A stretch of DNA of 64,000 nucleotides from Enterobacter sp. SA187 (lineage in GTDB: Bacteria; Pseudomonadota; Gammaproteobacteria; Enterobacterales; Enterobacteriaceae). Position numbers and translations under genes: made by a program. Shown one piece after another: positions 55,722 to 63,680 of the stretch. Below the pieces are notes generated by a model, which ran no database searches, was not told the DNA's origin, and was given only the letters and a program-made list of their open reading frames with translations. Position 1 is the first letter of the stretch, and each line of letters starts with the position of its first letter. The stretch lies in the NCBI RefSeq assembly GCF_001888805.2, contig NZ_CP019113.1, positions 3,472,001 through 3,536,000 on the forward strand. The letters run 5' to 3'.

Positions 55722-57260
55722 TCAGTTGAGTTTAAATACGGCCACGGTTTCTTCCAGAACTTTTGACTGCTCCTGGAGAGAATGCGCGGCCGCAGAAGCC
55801 TCTTCCACCAGCGCGGCGTTTTGTTGCGTCACCGTATCCATCTGCGCCACCGCCTGATTGATCTGCTCAATGCCGCGGCTTTGCTCGCCGGTTGACAGGG
55901 CAATTTCAGACATCAGCTCGGAAACCTGCCTCACCGAGGTAATAATACGCTGCATGCTTGCCCCCGCGCTGGTCACGCGTTCGCTGCCCAGCAGTACCTG
56001 CTTACCAGATTGCTCAATAAGCTCTTTGATCTCTTTTGCCGCCACGGATGAGCGCTGCGCCAGGTTACGCACTTCACTCGCCACCACCGCAAAACCACGC
56101 CCCTGCTCCCCTGCGCGGGCCGCTTCCACCGCCGCGTTAAGCGCCAGGATATTGGTCTGGAAGGCGATGTCTTCAATGATGCCAATGATGGTGTCGATTT
56201 TGCCGGAGCTGGATTCGATTTCCTTCATGGATACCACGGCTTCTTCAACAATGGCGTTGCCTTCCTGCGCGGCGCTGCGCATGTTGCTGGCGAGCGTGTT
56301 AGCCTGGAGGGTGTTTTCTGACGTATGTTTCACCGTTGAGGTAAGCTGTTCCATGCTGGCTGCCGTCTGCCCCAGCGACGCGGCCTGTTCCTCAGTACGC
56401 GCCGACAGATCGGTATTCCCGGCGGCAATTTCTTCGGCTGCATGGGCCACGCTCTGACTGGAGTGACGCACCTGGGCAATGATCTCCACCAGCGCAAGAC
56501 GCATCTGATCCAGCGACGACAACATGTCACCAATTTCATCCCGTGCATGGGAAATCACCGGGACATGCAGTTCGCCCGCCGCCATTTTCTGACAGTGCAG
56601 ACGCGCCCTGTCCAGCGGCGACAACACTCGGCGGCGCAGCAGGACGTAAATGGCAGCGATGATCAGCGTAAATACCAGCGCAAAAATACCAATCGTCAGC
56701 ATGCTGTTCATAAAGCGATTCTGTGCTTCATTATTCAGACGCTGAGCGTATTTTTCGCGGAACGCCAGCAGGTTATCCAGCGTAATTTCAAACTGACGAT
56801 CGAGCTGCGGAATAGAGGTGCTGACCAGCTGATTAAAGCGAGCGCTATCGTTGCGGCTTGCGGCGTCCATCAGCGGGCGCAGTCCCTCATCAACATAGGT
56901 CTGCCAGGCGAGACGGTAAGGCGCGGCGAATTCTTCTTCGCCAGCCACGCGCGGCGCGGCCTGATAGTTATTAAACGCCGCTGTCGCTTTTTGCATTGTC
57001 TCATTCGCGCTGGTCAGCGACGCCTGCGCTTTCTGGTTATCGCCCAGGGACGCGTTAATCATCGCCTCCATTAAACGCACCCGCAGCGTGCGGCTGTGGT
57101 TAATAGGATCGATAACGGAAAGGACGACACGAATTTCCTTGTTCACATTATCAAGCGACTGATTACTACGGGTGAGTGACCAGAGACTGGAGGCCGCGCT
57201 GGCGAGAAAAATACAGAGTAAAAAAGTGAAAACGAGTACTGAAAAACGCCTTACTGACAT
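55722..57260 (-). CDS. Methyl-accepting chemotaxis protein (Tar-type four-helix sensor)
   Basis: A 512-residue receptor. First membrane segment about 8-30, periplasmic helical sensor to about 185, second membrane segment about 187-207, HAMP, then the signalling hairpin with tip AFQTNILALNAAVEAARAGEQGRGFAVVASEVRNLA and methylation-type glutamine/glutamate heptads. The C-terminus ends VLEETVAVFKLN without the NWETF pentapeptide, so it would depend on other receptors for CheR docking. ATG at 57260 has AAGGGT upstream; five earlier codons are rejected. Ligand unknown. Confidence 0.94.
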   Translation of the reverse strand: MSVRRFSVLVFTFLLCIFLASAASSLWSLTRSNQSLDNVNKEIRVVLSVIDPINHSRTLRVRLMEAMINASLGDNQKAQASLTSANETMQKATAAFNNYQAAPRVAGEEEFAAPYRLAWQTYVDEGLRPLMDAASRNDSARFNQLVSTSIPQLDRQFEITLDNLLAFREKYAQRLNNEAQNRFMNSMLTIGIFALVFTLIIAAIYVLLRRRVLSPLDRARLHCQKMAAGELHVPVISHARDEIGDMLSSLDQMRLALVEIIAQVRHSSQSVAHAAEEIAAGNTDLSARTEEQAASLGQTAASMEQLTSTVKHTSENTLQANTLASNMRSAAQEGNAIVEEAVVSMKEIESSSGKIDTIIGIIEDIAFQTNILALNAAVEAARAGEQGRGFAVVASEVRNLAQRSSVAAKEIKELIEQSGKQVLLGSERVTSAGASMQRIITSVRQVSELMSEIALSTGEQSRGIEQINQAVAQMDTVTQQNAALVEEASAAAHSLQEQSKVLEETVAVFKLN

Positions 57261-57326
57261 GATATACCCTTGCATAATAGTGCTATGTAAAAACTAACGC
57301 CTCAGAATGAAGAGCGTCATCAGCAG

Positions 57327-57353
57327 TTATCGGCAAATGGTATGGTTAACTTA
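57327..57353 (-). promoter_or_regulatory. Sigma-28 (FliA) promoter of the chemoreceptor gene
   Basis: On the minus strand TAAG-N15-GCCGATAA; the -10 element is a perfect match. It lies 67 bp upstream of the receptor ATG. Confidence 0.8.
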
Positions 57354-57415
57354 GTAAAAATAAGGAGATTTACAGACCAGTCCGCCCTGACCGGCCTGCG
57401 TCTTTTACCCCGGAC

Positions 57416-57772
57416 TTAGCTGCGATGAGTATTGACTACCTGACCAATACCCTTACCTTCCAGCGTTTCCTGCGGATCGGCAAAGAAATCAATATTAAAG
57501 TACGTATCGTCGGTCAGCAGTTCGACGTGATGCCAGTATTCCGGTGGGCTGATGCCAAAATGCCCGGCCTCGATAACCACTTCGATTTCCGGCGTGGCGT
57601 CATGTTCGCTGGCGAAGCCATAGTACTTCACCGCGCCCTGCATCACGGATAACCGGCCATAAACGCCTTTTTTGGTGTTATGGTGCGTTAACAGCGCCTG
57701 CGGCACCGTCTCTTTAGTCCAGAACGGGGTGGAACGGGTGTGACGAAAATGAACGGGAATTTGTAAAGCCAT
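57416..57772 (-). CDS. YeaR-like DUF1971 cupin-type protein, distal copy
   Basis: A 118-residue protein of the YeaR/TehB-N-like family. Motifs: HFRHTRSTPFWTKETVP, GVYGRLSVMQGAVKYYGFASEHD, ISPPEYWHHVELLTDDTYFNIDFF. E. coli YeaR is induced by nitrate and nitric oxide (NarL and NsrR). The start at 57772 has GGAGG 8 bp upstream. Third gene of a small operon with a YoaG-like gene and a second YeaR-like gene. Confidence 0.88.
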   Translation of the reverse strand: MALQIPVHFRHTRSTPFWTKETVPQALLTHHNTKKGVYGRLSVMQGAVKYYGFASEHDATPEIEVVIEAGHFGISPPEYWHHVELLTDDTYFNIDFFADPQETLEGKGIGQVVNTHRS

Positions 57773-57798
57773 AACGGGAACCTCCGATTTTAGTCGTG

Positions 57799-58137
57799 TT
57801 ACCAGCCACAAACATTAGTCTCTTCATCTGACTCGTAGCCACGAACGATATTAATCAGGTCTTTAACGGCATCAGCAACAACAAGGGGATCCCTGAGTTC
57901 GTCAATGCTGTCAAAATCTTTATCCACGGATACGCCATTATTATTATTGGTAACAGTCAGCACAAAATCCTTATCGTTTTCTTTGCTATCAGATAATCCT
58001 GCAACCAATTCTGTTACCGCCTGCACGGCAATATCCGGAACATATAACGCCATCGGTTTGAGATAGATTTTTTCCTGAATCTCTTTACTGCGGCGATTTT
58101 CCACTGCTAAAGAATAGCCTTTATTATCAGGTGCCAT
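57799..58137 (-). CDS. YoaG-like protein with two tandem DUF1869 domains
   Basis: A 112-residue protein. The C-terminal half (DFVLTVTNNNNGVSVDKDFD ... DLINIVRGYESDEETNVCGW) matches E. coli YoaG, which is about 60 residues. The N-terminal half (YSLAVENRRSKEIQEKIYLK, ...LYVPDIAVQAVTELVAGL) has the same layout of strands followed by an amphipathic helix and reads as a diverged second copy. The role is unknown; YoaG is co-transcribed with yeaR in E. coli. ATG at 58137 (7 bp from AAGGA) is preferred over ATG at 58140. Confidence 0.82.
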   Translation of the reverse strand: MAPDNKGYSLAVENRRSKEIQEKIYLKPMALYVPDIAVQAVTELVAGLSDSKENDKDFVLTVTNNNNGVSVDKDFDSIDELRDPLVVADAVKDLINIVRGYESDEETNVCGW

Positions 58138-58147
58138 CATACTTTCC

Positions 58148-58480
58148 TTAACTTTCAATCAAAATTTGCGGATCGACGTAAAAATCCACGCAGAACAGGG
58201 TGTCATCGGTTAGCGCTTCGATGTTATGCCATTTCTCGGGCGGAAATACCCCAAACTCACCGGCGTTAATTGTTAACGTCTCAATGGGTTGCGGGCTGGT
58301 TTCATCGGCGTAACCGTAATAACGAATAATGCCGCGCATCACGCTCAGACGGGGATAGACGCCCTGTCGCGTTCCGGCATCCAGATGCCGACGCCAGATA
58401 GAAGAAGGTGCGGTCTCTTTAGTCCAGAAAGGCGTACTGCGGGTGTGAATATAATTAGCGGGTATAACGATACGTTGCAT
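58148..58480 (-). CDS. yeaR: YeaR-like DUF1971 cupin-type protein, proximal copy
   Basis: A 110-residue protein closer to E. coli YeaR than the distal copy: NYIHTRSTPFWTKETAP, HLDAGTRQGVYPRLSVMRG, FGVFPPEKWHNIEALTDDTLF. First gene of the cluster; ribosome site GAGG 8 bp before ATG. The stop lies 7 bp before the YoaG-like start. No convincing NarL or NsrR site was found by eye upstream, though AT-rich DNA with TATATGATATG is present around 58530-58550. Confidence 0.86.
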   Translation of the reverse strand: MQRIVIPANYIHTRSTPFWTKETAPSSIWRRHLDAGTRQGVYPRLSVMRGIIRYYGYADETSPQPIETLTINAGEFGVFPPEKWHNIEALTDDTLFCVDFYVDPQILIES

Positions 58481-58987
58481 GTTTCAACCTCGTTCATTTC
58501 GTTAAGCGCGGCTTAACGGGAGGGGAAAACCTTATGTTGCATATCATATACCTGTTTTATAATTTGTGGACTACTTTTTAGAAATAATTTTCCGCTCTTA
58601 ATGTTAAATATTTACAGCGTTTATTAACACGTGCTGTCATTTGTCCTGCCGCTGAGCATAAATGGATAATTAATATAAAATGCTGCTATATACCCCTTAT
58701 TAACTATTGCAATAAGGCAAGCCAGTAACTTGAGTAGAAAAATATTACTCCTTAATAATTACGCGCAAAAAACTTGATGAATTCCTAAAAGTAAGGTGAA
58801 GGGTCAGGAGGTAACAAATTTCTGGTGGGGGGAAGGTAAACTGCCGGTGGGTGCTTGAGGCTTTCTGGCTTTGAGCATTTGCAAGGTTCAGAAAGACGAA
58901 AGCCCCAGGCGATGTTAATCAACCTGAGGCCAACGTATGAACCTAGACAATTCAGATGTTAGTCTCTTCTTCGCACGGAGGCAAGAC
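58481..58987. other. AT-rich intergenic region upstream of the YeaR-like operon and hok leader
   Basis: About 365 bp (58481-58846) of AT-rich DNA without a supported gene; it must hold the promoter for the YeaR-like operon on the minus strand. From 58847 the first hok-type leader begins. Confidence 0.6.
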
Positions 58988-59212
58988 ATGCTGACAAAGT
59001 ACGCCCTGGTGGCGATCATTGTGCTGTGTTTGACAGCGCTGGGATTCACGCTGATGGTGCGCGATTCACTCTGTGAACTGAGCATCAAAGAGCGTGGTAT
59101 GGAGTTTAGGGCCGTTCTCGCTTACGAACCGAAGAAGTAGCCTGAACGCGGGGGCTCAGTCCCCGCGTGTCTGGTTGCCGGGTTGAATTCTCAATGCACC
59201 CGTTTCTTTTCT
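58847..59212 (+). repeat. Direct repeat copy 1 containing a hok-type locus
   Basis: A 366-bp unit nearly identical to 59301-59666 (period 454 bp), with only a few substitutions seen by eye. It includes the leader stem CTTTCTG/CAGAAAG, the toxin frame and a 3' hairpin CGCGGGG/CCCCGCG at 59147-59167. Confidence 0.95.
58988..59140 (+). CDS. hok: Hok/Gef family type I toxin, copy 1
   Basis: A 50-residue membrane toxin: MLTKYALVAIIVLCLTALGF (hydrophobic helix) followed by the family motif RDSLCEL and a basic tail. Hok proteins depolarise the inner membrane; translation is blocked by an antisense Sok-type RNA. Ribosome site GGAGG 6 bp upstream. An in-frame ATG at 58937 adds 17 codons (MNLDNSDVSLFFARRQD) and may correspond to a mok-like leader frame. 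The hairpin-rich leader (58847-58936) is where the antisense RNA would be encoded. Confidence 0.9.
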   Translation: MLTKYALVAIIVLCLTALGFTLMVRDSLCELSIKERGMEFRAVLAYEPKK

Positions 59213-59300
59213 GTTACTGCCCCACCTTTATATATTCCTAAAAGCAAATAACGACCTTCAATCGTGATAGCTTTCACAATATCGCCATGTAGGATCGCGG

Positions 59301-59666
59301 GTGGGTGCTTGAGGCTTTCTGGCTTTGAGCATTTGCAAGGTTCAGAAAGACGAAAGCCCCAGGAGATGTTAATCAACCTGAGGCCAACGTATGAACCTAA
59401 GCAATTCAGATGTTAGTCTCTTCTTCGCACGGAGGCAAGACATGCTGACAAAGTACGCCCTGGTGGCGATCATTGTGCTGTGTTTGACAGCGCTGGGATT
59501 CACGCTGATGGTGCGCGATTCACTCTGTGAACTGAGCATCAAAGAGCGTGGTATGGAGTTTAAGGCCGTTCTCGCTTACGAACCGAAGAAGTAGCCTGAA
59601 CGCGGGGGCTCAGTCCCCGCGTGTCTGGTTGCCGGGTTGAATTCTCAATGCACCCGTTTCTTTTCT
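59301..59666 (+). repeat. Direct repeat copy 2 containing a hok-type locus
   Basis: Second copy of the 366-bp unit. Differences seen include AGGAGATG for AGGCGATG, CCTAAGC for CCTAGAC and TTTAAGG for TTTAGGG. It is separated from copy 1 by an 88-bp unique segment (59213-59300). Confidence 0.95.
59442..59594 (+). CDS. hok: Hok/Gef family type I toxin, copy 2
   Basis: A 50-residue toxin identical to copy 1 except K for R in GMEFKAVLAYE. Same ribosome site and upstream in-frame extension (ATG at 59391). The leader and 3' hairpin are duplicated too, so this copy should have its own antisense RNA that could cross-pair with copy 1. Confidence 0.9.
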   Translation: MLTKYALVAIIVLCLTALGFTLMVRDSLCELSIKERGMEFKAVLAYEPKK

Positions 59667-59721
59667 CTCTTCCAGCCATACCCATATTGACTTATTTTGT
59701 TATCAGCGTACTTTTCAGGAC

Positions 59722-60702
59722 ATGAAAACTTTTTTGATTATTGTTCCCGATGGCGGCATGTTGTTCGAAGCTGCCGGTATCGCCGATATCCTGATGCAGG
59801 CCAACCGCGTGCAGGCAGAGCAGCACGCGCCGCCGCGCTATCAGATCACCATTGCCACCACTCAGCCGCACCAGGTGATCCACGGGCAGTCGGGGTTGAA
59901 CCTGCTGGCGGATTATCGTCTGCCGCAGCTCGATCCGCGTGAGCTCCGCGACACCATTATGATCACCGGGCGCGGCACAAATGAAGATGAAGGCGTGGCG
60001 GTGGTCGACTGGCTACGTCTTGCCGCCCCGCACGCCAGGCGGGTAGTGTCTGTTTGCGGCGGCGCGATGCTACTGGCGCAGGCTGGCCTGCTGAACGGAC
60101 GACGTGCCACGACACACTGGAAGCTGCTGGAGGAGATGAAATCCCGCTATCCACTGGTGGCAGTGGAAAGCGGCCCACTCTATGTTCAGGACGGCCCTAT
60201 CTGGACCTCCGGCGGCGTGAGTTCCGGGTTTGATCTGACGCTTGCGCTGGTAGAGGATGATTACGGATTTACCCTCGCCCGTGAAGTGGCCCAGGATCTG
60301 GTGATGTATCTGCGTCGCCCTGGCGGGCAGATGCAGTTCAGCCGTTTCCAGCTGCAAAACTGCGATCTTCCCGGCCCGATAGGTGAATTACAACGCTGGA
60401 TCCTCAATAACCTCTCTGCTGATTTATCCGTTGAAAATCTGGCGGATCGGGTGGCAATGAGCCCGCGCAATTTCACCCGTGTCTTTACCCGCGACGCGGG
60501 TGTGTCTCCCGCGCGCTTCGTGGCGGAAGCGCGGCTGGCCGCAGCACGCCACCAGCTGGAGCAGACCCGCGACACCCTGGAGCGGGTCGCCATCAGCACG
60601 GGCTTTGGCTCCAGCATCAATCTGCGCCGCATTTTCGAGAAGCAGCTCAAGCTGACGCCCGGCGAATACCGGCAGCGATTTCACAGCCGCAATCTGGCGT
60701 AA
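59722..60702 (+). CDS. GlxA-like AraC-family regulator with DJ-1/PfpI domain
   Basis: A 326-residue regulator. N-terminal DJ-1/PfpI class I glutamine-amidotransferase-like domain (about 1-190) with the elbow VVSVCGGAMLLAQAGLLNG. The C-terminal AraC/XylS helix-turn-helix pair is LSVENLADRVAMSPRNFTRVFTRDAG and LERVAISTGFGSSINLRRIFEKQL. Its effector is unknown. It is followed by the GAPDH gene 78 bp later on the same strand, so may control or be co-transcribed with it. Confidence 0.9.
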   Translation: MKTFLIIVPDGGMLFEAAGIADILMQANRVQAEQHAPPRYQITIATTQPHQVIHGQSGLNLLADYRLPQLDPRELRDTIMITGRGTNEDEGVAVVDWLRLAAPHARRVVSVCGGAMLLAQAGLLNGRRATTHWKLLEEMKSRYPLVAVESGPLYVQDGPIWTSGGVSSGFDLTLALVEDDYGFTLAREVAQDLVMYLRRPGGQMQFSRFQLQNCDLPGPIGELQRWILNNLSADLSVENLADRVAMSPRNFTRVFTRDAGVSPARFVAEARLAAARHQLEQTRDTLERVAISTGFGSSINLRRIFEKQLKLTPGEYRQRFHSRNLA

Positions 60703-60780
60703 TGTGATCCATTTTTGTCATTTACGCCACTCCTGACCCGGCCTACTCTGAATGCAGAAACCGCATAACAGGAGGCAATC

Positions 60781-61791
60781 ATGGTTAAGATCGGTATTAA
60801 TGGCTTCGGCAGGATCGGACGCAATATGCTGCGTGCCGCGCTGGGTAGCGACGACATTCAGGTCGTGGCGATCAACGACCTCACCGACAGCAAAACCCTC
60901 GCGCATCTGCTGAAATACGACACCCTGCTTGGCACCCTTGCCGCGCCGGTGGAAGCCAGCGAAGGCGAGCTGAAAGTAGACGGAAACTCCATCCGCGTCT
61001 TCTCCGAGCGCGATCCGGCGAACATTCCGTGGAGCAGCGTGGGTGTTGAGATAGTGATTGAAGCCACTGGTTTCTTCACCGAGCGTGAAAAAGCCGAAGT
61101 GCATATCACCCACGGCGGCGCGAAACGCGTGATCATCTCCGCCCCGGCGAAAAACGACGACCTGACCGTGGTGCTGGGCGTTAACCACGAAAATTACGAT
61201 CCAGAAAAACACTTTGTGGTCAGCAATGGCAGCTGCACCACCAACGGCCTCGCCCCTGCCGCCCAGGTTTTACATCAGCATTTTGGTATCGAGCACGGGC
61301 TGATGAATACCACCCACGCTTACACCAACAGCCAGGCGCTGCACGATCAGCCGGAGAAAGATCTGCGCGGCGCACGAGCAGCGGCAGAGTCGATTGTGCC
61401 TTACTCCAGCGGCGCGGCGAAAGCCCTCGGCAAAGTGATCCCTGAACTGGACGGTCGCCTGACCGGGTACTCGCTGCGCGTTCCGGTGCCGGTGGTGTCC
61501 ATTGTCGATTTGACCGTCACCCTGAAACGCGACGTCACCGTTGAAGAAGTGAACGCCGCCTTCCGCGAGGCTGCCGCATCCGGTCCGCTACAAGGTATTC
61601 TGGGTTACAGCGACGAACCGCTGGTATCGAGCGATTACCGTGGCGATCCCCGTTCATCCATTATCGACGGGCTGTCCACGCTGGTGATTGGCGGCAATCT
61701 GGTGAAAATTCTCGCCTGGTATGATAACGAATGGGGCTTCTCGAACCGGCTGGTGGATCTGGCGCGGTTGATGGCGAAACGCGGGTTGTGA
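60781..61791 (+). CDS. Type I glyceraldehyde-3-phosphate dehydrogenase (second, non-GapA type)
   Basis: A 336-residue enzyme. N-terminal Rossmann INGFGRIGRN; N32-D33 in VVAINDLTD suggests NAD preference. Catalytic C152 lies in SNGSCTTNG, where most GAPDHs have SNASCTTN, and H179 in MNTTHAYTN. The C-terminal WYDNEWGFSNRLVDLA is conserved. Ribosome site AGGAGG 6 bp upstream. Sequence differs clearly from E. coli GapA, so this is an additional GAPDH; direction in metabolism cannot be told. Confidence 0.92.
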   Translation: MVKIGINGFGRIGRNMLRAALGSDDIQVVAINDLTDSKTLAHLLKYDTLLGTLAAPVEASEGELKVDGNSIRVFSERDPANIPWSSVGVEIVIEATGFFTEREKAEVHITHGGAKRVIISAPAKNDDLTVVLGVNHENYDPEKHFVVSNGSCTTNGLAPAAQVLHQHFGIEHGLMNTTHAYTNSQALHDQPEKDLRGARAAAESIVPYSSGAAKALGKVIPELDGRLTGYSLRVPVPVVSIVDLTVTLKRDVTVEEVNAAFREAAASGPLQGILGYSDEPLVSSDYRGDPRSSIIDGLSTLVIGGNLVKILAWYDNEWGFSNRLVDLARLMAKRGL

Positions 61792-61802
61792 TTGATACGT
61801 TA

Positions 61803-61892
61803 ATGCCGGGTGGCGGCTGCGCCTTACCCGGCCTACATCACCACAATGTTCATCGTTCATGTAGGCCCGGCAAGCGCAGCGCCGCCGGGCAT
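61803..61892. repeat. REP pair (BIME)
   Basis: ATGCCGGGTGGCGGCTGC...CCCGGCCTACAT and an inverted ATGTAGGCCCGGCAAGCGC...GCCGGGCAT face each other between the convergent GAPDH and aldehyde dehydrogenase genes; the whole can fold into one long hairpin. Confidence 0.88.
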
Positions 61893-61899
61893 TTAGATT

Positions 61900-63420
61900 T
61901 TAAAACAGGCCCAGCGGCTTTCCGCTGTAGCTGACCAGCAGGTTTTTGATCTGTTGATACTGACTCAGCGCCATTTTGTGCGTTTCACGTCCGACGCCGG
62001 AATTTTTATACCCGCCGAAGGCCGCATGCGCCGGATACAGATGGTAGCAGTTGGTCCACACACGACCGGCTTTGATCGCCCGTCCCATACGCCACGCGCG
62101 GTTAATATCCAGCGTCCACAACCCCGCTCCCAGCCCGTACTCCGTATCGTTGGCAATGCGCAGCGCTTCTTCTTCATCCTTAAAGGTCGTAATACCCAGC
62201 ACCGGTCCAAAAATCTCCTCCTGGAAGCAGCGCATACTGTTGTGGCCTTTGATCAGCGTCGGCTGGATATAGAAGCCGTTTTGCAGGGTGTCGCCATGAT
62301 CGATATGCGCCCCGCCGGTGATGATCTCGCCGCCCTCTTCCCTGGCGATCTCAATGTAGGAGAGGATCTTGTCGTACTGCTCGCGGGAAGCCTGCGCGCC
62401 GATCATGGTGTCCGTATCAAAGGGATCGCCCTTGCGGATGGTTTCCATGCGGGCGATGACTTTCTCCACAAACTGCGGATAGATCGACTCCTGCACCAGC
62501 ACGCGCGACGGACAGGTACAGACTTCTCCCTGGTTGAAGAAGCCGAGCACCGCGCCCTCAACGGCTTTGTCGATAAACTCCGCGTCGCCGTTCATGATGT
62601 CTTCAAAGAAAATATTCGGCGATTTCCCACCCAGCTCAACGGTGCTGGGAATAATATTTTCCGCCGCACAGGAGAGAATATGCCGCCCGATAGAGGTGGA
62701 TCCGGTGAAAGCGATTTTCTCGATACGCTTGCTGCGCGCCAGCGGCTCACCCGCTTCGGTACCGAAACCGTGCACCACGTTAAGCACGCCTTTCGGTAGC
62801 AGATCGCCAATCAGTTCCATCAGCACGCTGATGCCGAGCGGCGTCTGCTCCGCCGGTTTCAGCACCACGCAGTTGCCCGCCGCCAGCGCCGGGCCGAGTT
62901 TCCACGCCGCCATGAGCAGCGGAAAGTTCCACGGAATGATCTGACCGACCACGCCGAGCGGTTCATAAATATGGTACGCGACCGTGGTGCTGTCGATTTC
63001 TGCCGCGGTACCCTCCTGGGCGCGGATACAACCGGCAAAATAGCGGAAATGATCCACCGCCAGCGGTAAATCCGCCCCCAGGGTTTCGCGGATCGGTTTG
63101 CCGTTATCCCAGGTCTCCGTCAGCGCCAGCAGCTCCAGATTTTCCTCAATGCGATCGGCGATCGCCAGCAGCACATTTGCGCGCTCCTGCGCGCTGGTTT
63201 TACCCCAGGCGTCGGCGGCGGCATGAGCGGCGTCCAGCGCTTTTTCAATATCCGCCGCGCCCGAACGGGGAAACTGTGCGATAGCTTCACCCGTCACCGG
63301 CGTGGTGTTATCGAACCAGCGCCCTTCGACCGGATCGACAAATTCGCCGCCAATATAGTTGCCATAACGTTTTTTAAACGAGACTTTCGCGCCGTTCAGG
63401 CCAGGATGAGCGTAGAGCAT
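61900..63420 (-). CDS. NAD-dependent acetaldehyde/aldehyde dehydrogenase, AcoD/ExaC type
   Basis: A 506-residue enzyme. Oxyanion Asn in IIPWNFPLLMAAWK, NAD-binding GSTSIGRHI, catalytic Glu in ELGGKSPNIFFED and catalytic Cys in NQGEVCTCPSR; the last motif and length match AcoD/ExaC/AldB. It oxidises acetaldehyde to acetate in acetoin or ethanol catabolism. ATG at 63420 has AGAGGAAC upstream; 31 earlier codons in the promoter are rejected. Divergent from an AcoR-like activator gene, with a sigma-54-type promoter between. Confidence 0.93.
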   Translation of the reverse strand: MLYAHPGLNGAKVSFKKRYGNYIGGEFVDPVEGRWFDNTTPVTGEAIAQFPRSGAADIEKALDAAHAAADAWGKTSAQERANVLLAIADRIEENLELLALTETWDNGKPIRETLGADLPLAVDHFRYFAGCIRAQEGTAAEIDSTTVAYHIYEPLGVVGQIIPWNFPLLMAAWKLGPALAAGNCVVLKPAEQTPLGISVLMELIGDLLPKGVLNVVHGFGTEAGEPLARSKRIEKIAFTGSTSIGRHILSCAAENIIPSTVELGGKSPNIFFEDIMNGDAEFIDKAVEGAVLGFFNQGEVCTCPSRVLVQESIYPQFVEKVIARMETIRKGDPFDTDTMIGAQASREQYDKILSYIEIAREEGGEIITGGAHIDHGDTLQNGFYIQPTLIKGHNSMRCFQEEIFGPVLGITTFKDEEEALRIANDTEYGLGAGLWTLDINRAWRMGRAIKAGRVWTNCYHLYPAHAAFGGYKNSGVGRETHKMALSQYQQIKNLLVSYSGKPLGLF

Positions 63421-63485
63421 AAGATGTTCCTCTGTTTTTATAAGTAGGGGTGAGGCGTCTCGCCGGTGGCGGACAATATGGAATA

Positions 63486-63523
63486 AGCAGTTCTTATGCC
63501 AGTTCAGCGGCATAAGAACTGCT
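63486..63523. promoter_or_regulatory. Inverted repeat carrying a sigma-54-type promoter for the aldehyde dehydrogenase gene
   Basis: A perfect 15-bp inverted repeat with 8-bp spacer. The minus-strand arm reads TGGCAT-AAGAA-CTGCT, with GG and GC 10 bp apart, and would give a start about 55 nt before the aldehyde dehydrogenase ATG. The plus-strand arm has the same spacing (CGGCAT...CTGCTG) and is followed by a T-run, so it could also work as a terminator. Confidence 0.6.
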
Positions 63524-63608
63524 GTTTATTTTTTTATTAATTATTAAATACATACGCTTATTCCTTCTCATATCGCCGTGCGCCGATCCAGACACCTGTT
63601 GCGGAAGT

Positions 63609-63627
63609 GTGTTGCACGTCGCTACAC
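63609..63627. promoter_or_regulatory. Activator-site candidate
   Basis: GTGTTGC-N5-GCTACAC, a dyad (GTGT-N-GC ... GC-N-ACAC) about 120-140 bp upstream of the sigma-54-type promoter, where an enhancer-binding protein such as the adjacent AcoR-like regulator would act. Confidence 0.5.
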
Positions 63628-63680
63628 GTGAGACACCTTTATGCTACACATTCTTAACATTCCTTTTTCCGGAGTCAGCG

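Noticed and set aside
59191..59376. 61-codon minus frame between hok copies
   Set aside because: Spans repeat boundary and antisense hok leader; kept only as a remark about the 88-bp spacer.
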